Of a stretch of 61,267 nt of DNA, positions 33,663 through 41,380 are shown piece after piece. The notes beneath the pieces were generated by a model. That model worked only from the letters and a program-made list of their open reading frames with translations. It was not told the origin of the DNA and searched no databases. The position numbers and the translations under genes are program-made. Within the stretch, counting starts at the first letter, position 1. Each line of letters opens with the position of its first letter. Origin of the DNA: Elusimicrobiota bacterium (lineage in GTDB: Bacteria > Elusimicrobiota > UBA8919); the NCBI GenBank assembly GCA_040757695.1, contig JBFLWK010000010.1:1-61267 (forward strand). The letters run 5' to 3'.

Positions 33663-34501
33663 TCAATGTCTCTGTGTTTTAATATCACAGCGAACTTTTT
33701 TTTCACAAGATATTCTTTGAGTTGGTTTGCTATTACTACTGAACGATGCCGCCCTCCTGTACAGCCAATCGCGATTGTAAGATATGATTTTCCTTCTTTG
33801 ATATATTTCGGGATAATTTCTGAAATCATACTAAAAAATTGTTTGATAAACTTCTTGGTATCGCTAAAATGCAGCAGATAGTTTCTTACTTTATTCTCGT
33901 TCCCTGTCCGATTCTTCAGTTCTGCCACATAATTTGGATTTGCTAAAAACCGCACATCCATAACTATATCTGCATCTGACGGGATGCCATACTTGTATCC
34001 AAACGAAATCACAGTAAGTCGCATCTCTTCTTTTTGTGAAATTTTTAACAACCCTGCGATTGTTTCTTTCAACCCTTGAAGTGTCAACTCCGTAGTATCT
34101 ATTACCTTTGACGCCTGTGCTTTTATATTTGATAGTATCGCCCGTTCTGTTTTTATCGCTTCTGCCACCAGTCGGCCAAGTGGATGTTTTCTACGGGTTT
34201 CACTGAACCGCCTTAAAATCGTCTCATTTGATGCATCAATAAATACGATTTGAGGTCTTATCGCAAGGTCTGAAATAATTCTCGGGAAATCAGCAAGATT
34301 TTCACCTTCTCTAATATCTATTCCAAGTGCAATTTTTTTATATCTTGTTTCTTTTGAGGCAACAGTAAGTGATACAAACTTTTCAAGTAAAAATAGTGGT
34401 AGATTATCCACACAAAAAAAGCCTAAATCTTCAAAACATTTGATTGCCTGGCTTTTTCCAGCACCTGAGATGCCTGTGATTATAAAAAATTGTGTCTTCA
34501 T
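33650..34501 (-). CDS. rapZ: RNase adapter RapZ / YvcJ-type nucleotide-binding protein
   Basis: RapZ-family P-loop protein. Walker A: FFIITGISGAGKSQAIKCFE; then DLGFFCVDNLPLFLLEKFV, LIRPQIVFIDAS-like QIVFIDASNETILRRFSETR RKHPL, and the C-terminal IGCTGGRHRSVVIANQLKEY, the ligand-binding site of RapZ. In E. coli it controls GlmZ/GlmY; elsewhere it binds UDP-GlcNAc. The start is the ATG at 34501, immediately downstream of the CGCTTCGCT repeat edge. It lies beside hprK, ptsN and hpf, a common conserved cluster. Confidence 0.94.
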   Translation of the reverse strand: MKTQFFIITGISGAGKSQAIKCFEDLGFFCVDNLPLFLLEKFVSLTVASKETRYKKIALGIDIREGENLADFPRIISDLAIRPQIVFIDASNETILRRFSETRRKHPLGRLVAEAIKTERAILSNIKAQASKVIDTTELTLQGLKETIAGLLKISQKEEMRLTVISFGYKYGIPSDADIVMDVRFLANPNYVAELKNRTGNENKVRNYLLHFSDTKKFIKQFFSMISEIIPKYIKEGKSYLTIAIGCTGGRHRSVVIANQLKEYLVKKKFAVILKHRDIEKTG

Positions 34502-34615
34502 TTTCGCTTCGCTCACTCCCAAATGTTTAGCAAATGTTTACCGAATGTTTACCAAATGTGACCGAATATTTATTATGGTTTATTCGGTGTTCCTATTCGG
34601 TGCCGTTATTAGGGA
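34502..34615. repeat. AATGTTTACC / ATTCGGTG palindromic element at the rapZ start
   Basis: CGCTTCGCTCACTCCCAAATG, then four repeats of AATGTTTA(C/G)C, a TTTATTATGG loop and ATTCGGTGTTCCTATTCGGT. The right part carries the hprK stop (34609). Confidence 0.8.
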
Positions 34616-35550
34616 TTATTTTTTTCTTTCATTGTCTCTATAAGCCGCTTGTTTAATTCCTGTGCTGCATGATAACCTCTGAGTTTTAACCGCTGATTCA
34701 TCGCAGCAATCTCTATCAGTGCAGCAAGATTCCGTCCGGGTTTGACAGGTATTGTTATCTCAGGCACACGAACACCTAAAATATCTGTGAACTTGTCTTC
34801 TAACCCTAACCGTTCGTATTCTTTCTCACCTTTCCAGTGTTCAAGTTGAACCACTAAATCAATCTGTATAGAGTCCATAACTGCAAAAATACCAAACAGA
34901 TTCCGTATATCAATAATTCCAATACCTCTTATTTCCATATGATGTCTGATAAGCTCTTCTCCGCAACCGATGAGAATATCGCCAGGCCGCCTTTTAATTT
35001 CTACAACATCATCTGCAACAAGCACATGGCCTCTTTTTATAAGTTCCAGTGCGCATTCTGATTTCCCAATTGATGAGTCGCCAAAAATCAGAACACCCAT
35101 ACCTGAAACACTGATAAGCACGCCGTGTTTCACAACTGACGGCGCAAGCACATCTTCAAGAAACAAAGTTAGTTCTGTTATAAACCGCCCGGTTTCTAAC
35201 GCACTTTTCAGTAATGGAATATTATGTTCTTTTGAGAGCCGGATAAACTCATTTGGTACATCTAAATTTCTCGTTATCACTATTGCTGGAATCTCATATG
35301 AAAAAATCCTGTCAAAAACCTGTTTAGAAATTTCGTGTGATTTCAAATATGTCATCTCACTCAACCCCAGAACCTGAATACGCTGATATGGAAAATAATC
35401 AAAAAAACCGGTTAATACAAGTCCCATCCGATTCATATCAGCAACGGTAATTTTTTTATGAAAACCGTCTGCACCGGCAACGATTTCAAGCAAAAATTCT
35501 GTTTCTTTCTTTTCAAATAGTTCCTTGATAGTGATACTTTTGTCCATCAT
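34609..35550 (-). CDS. hprK: HPr kinase/phosphorylase
   Basis: HprK phosphorylates and dephosphorylates HPr on Ser46. Walker A MGVLIFGDSSIGKSECALEL; the family signature HMEIRGIGIIDIRNLFGIFA; C-terminal PVKPGRNLAALIEIAAMNQR. The N-terminal domain (EILLEIVAGADGFHKKITVA region) is also present. At 313 aa it is normal. With HPr, EI and EII genes in the same cluster, the organism can link PTS flux to regulation, presumably of the interspersed GH57 genes. Confidence 0.97.
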   Translation of the reverse strand: MMDKSITIKELFEKKETEFLLEIVAGADGFHKKITVADMNRMGLVLTGFFDYFPYQRIQVLGLSEMTYLKSHEISKQVFDRIFSYEIPAIVITRNLDVPNEFIRLSKEHNIPLLKSALETGRFITELTLFLEDVLAPSVVKHGVLISVSGMGVLIFGDSSIGKSECALELIKRGHVLVADDVVEIKRRPGDILIGCGEELIRHHMEIRGIGIIDIRNLFGIFAVMDSIQIDLVVQLEHWKGEKEYERLGLEDKFTDILGVRVPEITIPVKPGRNLAALIEIAAMNQRLKLRGYHAAQELNKRLIETMKEKNNP

Positions 35551-35552
35551 AA

Positions 35553-35634
35553 AATCAGGTTAAAATTAAAGGTATAAATTAAAATAATATCCAGAAATTT
35601 TACCCTTTAACCTTTGCCCTTTAACTTGCCTTTA
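35553..35634. repeat. AACCTTT heptanucleotide hairpin element
   Basis: Left TCAGGTTAAAATTAAAGG, centre AAATTAAAATAATATCCAG, right TTTACCCTTTAACCTTTGCC then TTTAACTTGCC. It lies between ptsN and hprK and abuts the ptsN stop. Confidence 0.9.
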
Positions 35635-36090
35635 TAGTTCATCCTCTTCTTTTATTATCTTGATTACTTCCTGTGGTGTTTGAGCATCTCTGAGTGATTG
35701 TCGGAAAAATTTATCTTTCAACAGACGCGAAATTTTTGCAATTGCCTGAAGATGCTCACTGATAGATTCCGGCGGGGCAACCATCAGAAATATTATATAT
35801 ACAGGTTCGCCATCAAGCGAATCAAAATCAATTCCTGTTTTAGACAGCCCAAGTGAAGCAACTATTTTTGTAATGTCCTCGCTTTTTGCATGTGGTATTG
35901 CGACACCCTGTCCTATACCAGTAGAGCCGGTACTCTCGCGTTTCATAATCGCTTCTACTGTTTTATCAATGTTTTTTACCAGTTTCTTCTTTGCAAGTAT
36001 CTCTACGAGTTCAGTTACTACCTCTTTTTTTGTTTTCCCTGTTAACTCCGTTATCACGCAACTTTCAGACAGAAAATCTAAAATTTTCAT
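35632..36090 (-). CDS. ptsN: PTS EIIA, fructose/nitrogen (PtsN) type
   Basis: A 152-residue EIIA of the PtsN/fructose class with phosphohistidine in GQGVAIPHAKSEDITKIVAS and the neighbouring SLGLSKTGIDFDSLDGEPVY, C-terminal HLQAIAKISRLLKDKF. Start at ATG 36090 after GGAGG. It is probably regulatory, as in the rpoN-hpf-ptsN-rapZ clusters; rpoN is absent here. It is 5 bp from hpf. Confidence 0.93.
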   Translation of the reverse strand: MKILDFLSESCVITELTGKTKKEVVTELVEILAKKKLVKNIDKTVEAIMKRESTGSTGIGQGVAIPHAKSEDITKIVASLGLSKTGIDFDSLDGEPVYIIFLMVAPPESISEHLQAIAKISRLLKDKFFRQSLRDAQTPQEVIKIIKEEDEL

Positions 36091-36095
36091 ACTGC

Positions 36096-36620
36096 TCAAC
36101 CTCCTATAATTTCTATCAATTCGTAATTAGAATCCGATTTTTTATATATTACGGATAGTTTTTTGGTATCTTTATTTACAAAAACCCAGCATGTATAATA
36201 GTTGTTGCTTTCCAGAATTTCTATCGCCTCGTCAACACTTGAACTGCTTGGCTTAATTTTTCTTTTATTCAAGTCAATCGAGATTTGTTCTGATTGAAGA
36301 TACTTATTGTCTGCTAAAAAGTTGGCAGATTGCCTATGTGATTTCATTTTTTCTTTTTCTTTTTTAACCCGTTGTTCAATTTTATCAGATATTATATCGG
36401 CTGCTGAATAGAAATCAGCTGCCTGTTGTTTTATTTTTATTGTCCGTCCTGTAATACTAATGATTACTTCCATTGTATACAGGTATCTCTGTTTACTCAA
36501 AAAAACTTCTACTTTATTTATTCCTGAAAAGTATTTCTCAGATTTTGATATTTTTGTTTTGATATAGTCAGCCAGTACTGCGGAAACTTTCAGTTTTTTT
36601 GCTCTGATGTTAACCAGCAT
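36096..36620 (-). CDS. hpf: Ribosome hibernation promoting factor, long form
   Basis: A long-form HPF (174 aa): the N-terminal S30AE domain (NIRAKKLKVSAVLADYIKTK; VEVFLSKQRYLYTMEVIISI; ADFYSAADIISDKIEQRVKK) and a C-terminal dimerisation domain (EAIEILESNNYYTCWVFVN KDTKKLSVIYKK). It makes 100S ribosome dimers in stationary phase. The start at 36620 has CGGAGGA upstream. Confidence 0.95.
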   Translation of the reverse strand: MLVNIRAKKLKVSAVLADYIKTKISKSEKYFSGINKVEVFLSKQRYLYTMEVIISITGRTIKIKQQAADFYSAADIISDKIEQRVKKEKEKMKSHRQSANFLADNKYLQSEQISIDLNKRKIKPSSSSVDEAIEILESNNYYTCWVFVNKDTKKLSVIYKKSDSNYELIEIIGG

Positions 36621-36634
36621 TTGTCCTCCGAAAT

Positions 36635-37354
36635 TTACATTCTGAATTTTTCGCCAAGATATATTTTTCGTGCTTCTTCACTTTCTAAAAGTTGCTGTGA
36701 TGTTCCTTCTATTAAAATTTTACCATCGTAAATTATGTATGCTCTATCAATAATTTCTAATGCCTCACGAACATTGTGGTCAGTTAAGACAATCCCTATC
36801 CCTGATTTTTTAAGTTCTTTTATTATATTCTGGATATCAGTAACTGTAATAGGGTCAATACCGACAAATGGTTCGTCAAGCAATATAAATTTTGGATTTA
36901 TCGCTAATGCTCGTGCGATTTCAGTTCGCCGTCGTTCACCGCCCGAAAGCGTATGTGGATATCTATCTTTCAAATGATATATGCTGAGCTGGTTTAGCAA
37001 TGTTTCACAGCGGTCTTGGCGTTCCTCGTCAGTTAAATCAAACATTTCAAGTACTGATAGAATATTCCCTTGAACTGTTAAACCTCTGAAAACTGACGAT
37101 TCTTGCGCTAGATAGACAAGCCCCCGACGGGCACGCTGATGAACTGCGAGATTAGTAATATTCTCAGAATTAAAAAAAATATCGCCTGAATCCGCTTTTA
37201 TTAAACCGACAATGATATGAAATGTGGTAGTTTTACCAGCACCATTAGGACCCAACAGACCGACGATTTCAGCGTTATGCATATTTAACGAGAGCCCGTT
37301 TATGACTCTATGCCGACCATATGATTTTTCAATATTTTCAATAGTTATTTGCAT
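36635..37354 (-). CDS. lptB: LPS export ABC transporter ATP-binding protein LptB
   Basis: LptB drives lipopolysaccharide transport with LptFG. The 239-residue protein has Walker A LLGPNGAGKTTTFHIIVGLI, the ABC signature HTLSGGERRRTEIARALAIN, Walker B PKFILLDEPFVGIDPITVTD and the H-loop LTDHNVREAL. LptB-hpf-ptsN is a conserved gene order. It is the first gene of the operon, 171 bp downstream of the promoter at 37525, with a hairpin in the leader. Its presence indicates an outer membrane. Confidence 0.95.
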   Translation of the reverse strand: MQITIENIEKSYGRHRVINGLSLNMHNAEIVGLLGPNGAGKTTTFHIIVGLIKADSGDIFFNSENITNLAVHQRARRGLVYLAQESSVFRGLTVQGNILSVLEMFDLTDEERQDRCETLLNQLSIYHLKDRYPHTLSGGERRRTEIARALAINPKFILLDEPFVGIDPITVTDIQNIIKELKKSGIGIVLTDHNVREALEIIDRAYIIYDGKILIEGTSQQLLESEEARKIYLGEKFRM

Positions 37355-37361
37355 GTGTGCC

Positions 37362-37424
37362 TTTGACAGGATTAACAGGATTTTTGATTCTTTTATCCTG
37401 TGAATCCTGTCAGAATCTTTTTTT
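37362..37424. repeat. ACAGGATT palindromic element
   Basis: TGACAGGATTAACAGGATTT pairs with ATCCTGTGAATCCTGTCAG across a TTGATTCTT loop. It could act as a leader hairpin of lptB. Related half-sites lie at 38106 and 38240. Confidence 0.85.
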
Positions 37425-37524
37425 TGCCGACTGTCATGCCACAGGCGTATCCGTCTCCGGCGGAAAGTCGGGTATAAAGTTCACGCCTACAAATTTCAGC
37501 AAAACTTACCTATTACCATAATAG

Positions 37525-37552
37525 ATTATATTTAAAAATTAAGGATTGTCAA
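37525..37552 (-). promoter_or_regulatory. Perfect-consensus promoter for the lptB operon
   Basis: On the minus strand TTGACA (37552-37547), a 16-bp spacer and TATAAT (37530-37525). It overlaps the end of the pilin remnant (stop 37541-37539). The leader to the lptB start at 37354 is about 165 bases with a hairpin. This is the only strong promoter seen for the 19-kb gene run below it. Confidence 0.85.
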
Positions 37553-38099
37553 GTTGTTGTTCTGTTCCTTCTACTCCACTTTCAATTTGTTTTTGTCTTT
37601 CTTGGGCTTCAGTGTTAAACTCATTTATCTGCTGTTGTACATCTTTTATCATCCCTGGATAACTGCTGGTACTTATATTCTGTTCTGTCAGTGTTTGTTC
37701 CGCCTGTTTATCAAGTGACGGCTTTTTGAACTAAATCCTGGAAACAAAATAGTATAAAACTACCACAATAACTGCGGCTAATAGTATTTCCAGCAGTGCA
37801 AACCCGTCTACTCGTTTTCCAATTCTTAAAACTTTAAATCTTTCTGCTATATTACTCATTTGTGTAATATTACACATTTGCTCTATATTACCGACAACCT
37901 GATGACCTAAAACAATCGGGAATTTAAGTGGCGGTGTTCTGCCTTCAATCTCATCTAATTCTGTATGACAAACCCCACATACTGAAACCTTTACTAAAAT
38001 TTCATTCTCTTTAGGAACAGGTTTTGGCAATTTCATTAGTTCCAGTGGTTTCTTGTTTTTGTTGAGATCACAGCATTGTTTTAATACCATCGCTTTCAT
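37539..38099 (-). pseudogene. Composite locus: alcohol dehydrogenase N-terminus, then a prepilin-like protein broken by TAG
   Basis: From ATG 38099 the frame first matches the N-terminal GroES-like part of zinc alcohol dehydrogenases (ILVKVSVCGVCHTELDEIEG; KFPIVLGHQVVG, Cys and His ligands present), for about 75 residues. It then changes into DGFALLEILLAAVIVVVLYY F, a type IV pilin-type methylation segment (G-FxxxE), reaches a TAG at 37733-37731, and continues in the same frame with FKKPSLDKQAEQTLTEQN... to a TAA at 37541. The part after TAG looks like the pilin remainder. The upstream dehydrogenase is truncated and the pilin has no own start. Recombination debris, an amber read-through, or a sequencing error are the options. 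Confidence 0.65.
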
Positions 38100-38105
38100 A
38101 GTATT

Positions 38106-38255
38106 TTTTTAAAAGACTCTGACAGGATTTACAGGATAAAAAGACAGCCACAGAAATACACAGAATAACACTGAAAGCAAAAAACTTAATAGAATACTCT
38201 GTGAGTTTCTGTGAAATTCAGTGCAAAAAATAAAATCCTGTTAATCCCGTCAAAA
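38106..38255. repeat. Repeat cluster (ACAGGATT / CACAGAAATACACAG / CTGTGAGTTTCTGTG)
   Basis: GACAGGATTTACAGGAT at 38112 pairs with ATCCTGTTAATCCCGTC at 38233; within it, CCACAGAAATACACAG pairs with CTCTGTGAGTTTCTGTG. It is a nested palindrome before the dehydrogenase/pilin composite. No gene is seen. Confidence 0.8.
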
Positions 38256-38261
38256 GAAAGT

Positions 38262-38768
38262 TCAATGATTTTCCTCCGGCCCCATTTTTTTCAGGAACTG
38301 GCGAACTTTGGTAACTAAACTGTTTGCTATTTTGCCGGAATTATCTATCTGCTTTCCTACACTGTCACCGCCGCCACCACTACCCTTCCAGTAGTCATTC
38401 CCAACTGCATTAAGCAGTATAATTTTTTTTTGTTCCTGCTGACTCAAAAATACTTTTACTCGCCGGCTTTTCTGTTTTGGTTTCACTTCATTAACTAAAA
38501 TTACAGCACCGAATTCCTGGGTTTTAGCATCAGTAAGTTTTTTGGTGTTACTTAATAGAATATAGCAACCGTCTTTCAGCAGCATACCTATAACTTTGGA
38601 AATCACCGGGTCGCTAAACCGGCTTTTCTCAGATACAATAAGTACTCGTTTTGAAGATGTTTTATTGCCGAATTCATTGTTTTGCGGGAAAATGCAAGAT
38701 AACGAATTAGAAAAGATAAAAATTAATAACAGCAAGTATCGTATTTTTTTCAAAATTTTTTTTACCAT
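38262..38768 (-). CDS. Exported protein of unknown function (lipoprotein candidate)
   Basis: A 168-residue protein with a positively charged start and a hydrophobic segment (RYLLLLIFIFSNSLSC, Cys at about 25), so it is a probable lipoprotein. The remainder has a beta-alpha pattern (VLIVSEKSRFSDPVISKVIG MLLKDGCYILL; EFGAVILVNEV; KIILLNAVGNDYWKGSGGGG). That pattern hints at a Rossmann or flavodoxin-like fold, but there is no recognised motif. It lies 9 bp downstream of clpB, so it may be in the same transcript as clpB and comEC. Confidence 0.7.
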   Translation of the reverse strand: MVKKILKKIRYLLLLIFIFSNSLSCIFPQNNEFGNKTSSKRVLIVSEKSRFSDPVISKVIGMLLKDGCYILLSNTKKLTDAKTQEFGAVILVNEVKPKQKSRRVKVFLSQQEQKKIILLNAVGNDYWKGSGGGGDSVGKQIDNSGKIANSLVTKVRQFLKKMGPEENH

Positions 38769-38777
38769 TACTTTTTT

Positions 38778-41372
38778 TTATTTTACTTTGAATTCAACTC
38801 TCTCAGATTTCGCAGGTTTATCAACGACTATTTTACTGTCTTCTTTTATCTCGTTAGATAACACTTTCTGGCTCAATATATCAACTATCTCTCGCTGTAT
38901 GGTTCTTTTTAACGGACGGGCACCATACACAGGGTCAAACCCGATACTCGCTAAAAACTCTTTCGCTTTGTTGGTGAGTTCAACTGTAATTTTTTTATCA
39001 GCAAGCCGTTTATTCACGAGTTCTATCTGCAAGTCAACAATTTTTTTGATATGCTCAATTGTAAGATAATGAAATATAATAACTTCATCTATCCGGTTCA
39101 AAAACTCAGGCCGAAAGTATTGTTTCAAAACAGCGAGTAGTTTCTCTTTGATTTCTTTTTCCATAAACTCCAGAACCTGTGAGACTGTTTTTTGATAAAA
39201 CTCTGTGCCTAAATTAGATGTCATAATAATTACAGTATTTCTGAAGTCAACGGTTCTACCATGACCATCTGTAAGCCGACCATCTTCAAGTATCTGTAAT
39301 AGCAGATTGAACACATCAGGGTGTGCTTTCTCTATCTCGTCAAAAAGTATCACTGAATACGGTTTCCGCCGGATTGTTTCTGTTAACTGCCCGCCTTCTT
39401 CATAGCCGACATATCCTGGTGGCGCACCAACAAGCCGCGCAACCGTATGCTTTTCCATATATTCAGACATATCAATACGAACCATATTTTTTTCGTCGTT
39501 GAATAGGAATTCGGCAAGTGCACGAGCGAGTTCCGTTTTGCCTACACCTGTAGGACCTAAAAATATAAACGAGCCGATTGGTCTATTTGGCTCTGAAAGA
39601 CCGCTTCTTGAACGTCTGATTGCGTTTGAAATAGCAACAATCGCATCGTCCTGTCCGATAACCCGTCTCTTGAGCGCTTCTTCCATTCTTAAAAGTTTCT
39701 GTGTTTCTGTTTCAAGCATTTTTGAGACGGGGATACCGGTCCACTTTGAAACAACCTCTGCGATATCTTCTTCGTCAACTTCTTCTTTTAGCAGTTTTTG
39801 ATTTTTCTGGATTTCTTGCAGTTTTTTGTTTTCATCATCTAACTGTTTCTGTAATTCGCGTATCTTACCATACCGCAATTCCGCCACCTTCCCTAAATCG
39901 CCAACTCGTTCTGCTTGTTGTTCTTCTATTTTTGTTTTTTCTATTCCCTGCTTGAGTTCACGAATTTTTGTGATTACTTCTTTTTCTTTCTGCCATTGTT
40001 TAGAAAATTGGTCTCGTTCTTCTTTTAATTCGTCAAGTTTTTTATTTACCACACCTACTTCTTCCGTCTTTGATTTTTCTTTCAGAAGCCCCTGCCGTTC
40101 AATTTCTAACTGCCTGATTTTTCGTTCTAAATCGTCAAGTTCCGACGGCATTGAATCAATTTCAATCCGCAACCGCGAGGATGCTTCATCCATCAAGTCA
40201 ATCGCTTTGTCTGGTAAGAATCTATCTGAAACATATCTGTTTGATAAGACCGCTGCGGAAACAAGTGCAGCGTCCTTGATTTTAACACCATGATGGACCT
40301 CATATCTTTCCTTGAGCCCTCTTAAAATCGCAATTGTATCATCTACCGTTGGTGGCTGAACTATTATTGGTTGAAATCTTCGTTCTAATGCTGCGTCTTT
40401 TTCAATATGTTTTCTGTATTCGTCTAATGTTGTCACACCAATACAACGGAGTTCGCCTCTGGCAAGAAGCGGCTTCATAATATTCGCAGCATCAATTGCG
40501 CCTTCAGCCGCACCGGCACCTACAAGCGTATGAATTTCGTCAATAAAAAGCACTATCTCGCCTTCTCGGGCAACAATTTCTTTTAGTACCGCTTTAAGCC
40601 GGTCTTCAAACTCGCCACGAAATTTAGCACCTGCAATTAATGCACCCATATCTAACGCAAGCACTCGCCTGTTTTTTAACATCTCAGGCACATCGCTTGC
40701 AACAATCCGACGAGCAAGCCCTTCTGCAATCGCGGTTTTGCCAACACCGGGCTCACCAATTAAAACAGGATTGTTTTTTGTCCTGCGTGATAAAACCTGC
40801 ATTACCCGACGGATTTCGTCATCCCTGCCTATTACAGGGTCAAGTTTCTCTTTTCTCGCCAGTTCAGTCAAATTTCTTGTGTACTTTTCTAACGCTTGAT
40901 ATTTATCTTCCGGATTCTGGTCAGTAACTTTCATATTTCCTCTCATTTCAGCAAGTGTTTTAAGTATCTTTTCTTTTGTTATGCCGTATCTGAAAATTAT
41001 CTCTTTTGATTTCGTATTTGATTCTGAAATCGCAAGAAAAAGATGCTCGGTTGATATGAACTCGTCTTTTAATGCATCTGCTTCTAATTTTGCTTCAGAA
41101 ATTATTCTGGCAAGTTCATTAGACAAATAATAATTCTGACCGCAGCCATTTACTCTTGCCAGTTTTTCAATTTCTTTTTCAACCTCTTTTTTTAGATGCA
41201 AAATGTCAACTGAAAGTTTTTGTAAAATTTCTGGAACTATTCCGTCGCTTTGTTCAATCAATGCAAAAAGTAGATGCAAATCAGTAAGTTGCTGGTTGTG
41301 ATGTTCCTCTGCAACCGCCTGCGCTTCTGCAAGTGCTTCCTGTGATTTAACTGTGAATTTATTAAGGTTCAC
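38778..41372 (-). CDS. clpB: ATP-dependent chaperone ClpB (disaggregase)
   Basis: ClpB rescues aggregated proteins with DnaK. The 864-residue sequence has the N domain ([20 protein letters not shown]), NBD1 Walker [21 protein letters not shown] and [17 protein letters not shown], the coiled-coil M domain (about 400-530) and NBD2 Walker [21 protein letters not shown] and sensor motifs. The C-terminus lacks any ClpP-binding loop. The start is GTG at 41372. It lies 8 bp downstream of comEC, an unusual pairing; no heat-shock promoter or CIRCE was seen. Confidence 0.97.
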   Translation of the reverse strand: MNLNKFTVKSQEALAEAQAVAEEHHNQQLTDLHLLFALIEQSDGIVPEILQKLSVDILHLKKEVEKEIEKLARVNGCGQNYYLSNELARIISEAKLEADALKDEFISTEHLFLAISESNTKSKEIIFRYGITKEKILKTLAEMRGNMKVTDQNPEDKYQALEKYTRNLTELARKEKLDPVIGRDDEIRRVMQVLSRRTKNNPVLIGEPGVGKTAIAEGLARRIVASDVPEMLKNRRVLALDMGALIAGAKFRGEFEDRLKAVLKEIVAREGEIVLFIDEIHTLVGAGAAEGAIDAANIMKPLLARGELRCIGVTTLDEYRKHIEKDAALERRFQPIIVQPPTVDDTIAILRGLKERYEVHHGVKIKDAALVSAAVLSNRYVSDRFLPDKAIDLMDEASSRLRIEIDSMPSELDDLERKIRQLEIERQGLLKEKSKTEEVGVVNKKLDELKEERDQFSKQWQKEKEVITKIRELKQGIEKTKIEEQQAERVGDLGKVAELRYGKIRELQKQLDDENKKLQEIQKNQKLLKEEVDEEDIAEVVSKWTGIPVSKMLETETQKLLRMEEALKRRVIGQDDAIVAISNAIRRSRSGLSEPNRPIGSFIFLGPTGVGKTELARALAEFLFNDEKNMVRIDMSEYMEKHTVARLVGAPPGYVGYEEGGQLTETIRRKPYSVILFDEIEKAHPDVFNLLLQILEDGRLTDGHGRTVDFRNTVIIMTSNLGTEFYQKTVSQVLEFMEKEIKEKLLAVLKQYFRPEFLNRIDEVIIFHYLTIEHIKKIVDLQIELVNKRLADKKITVELTNKAKEFLASIGFDPVYGARPLKRTIQREIVDILSQKVLSNEIKEDSKIVVDKPAKSERVEFKVK

Positions 41373-41380
41373 ATTTTAAT

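Noticed and set aside
37362-37424. Rho-independent terminator of an upstream gene
   Set aside because: The hairpin lies between the promoter at 37525 and lptB; it would stop the operon, and there is no clear U-tract on the minus strand.
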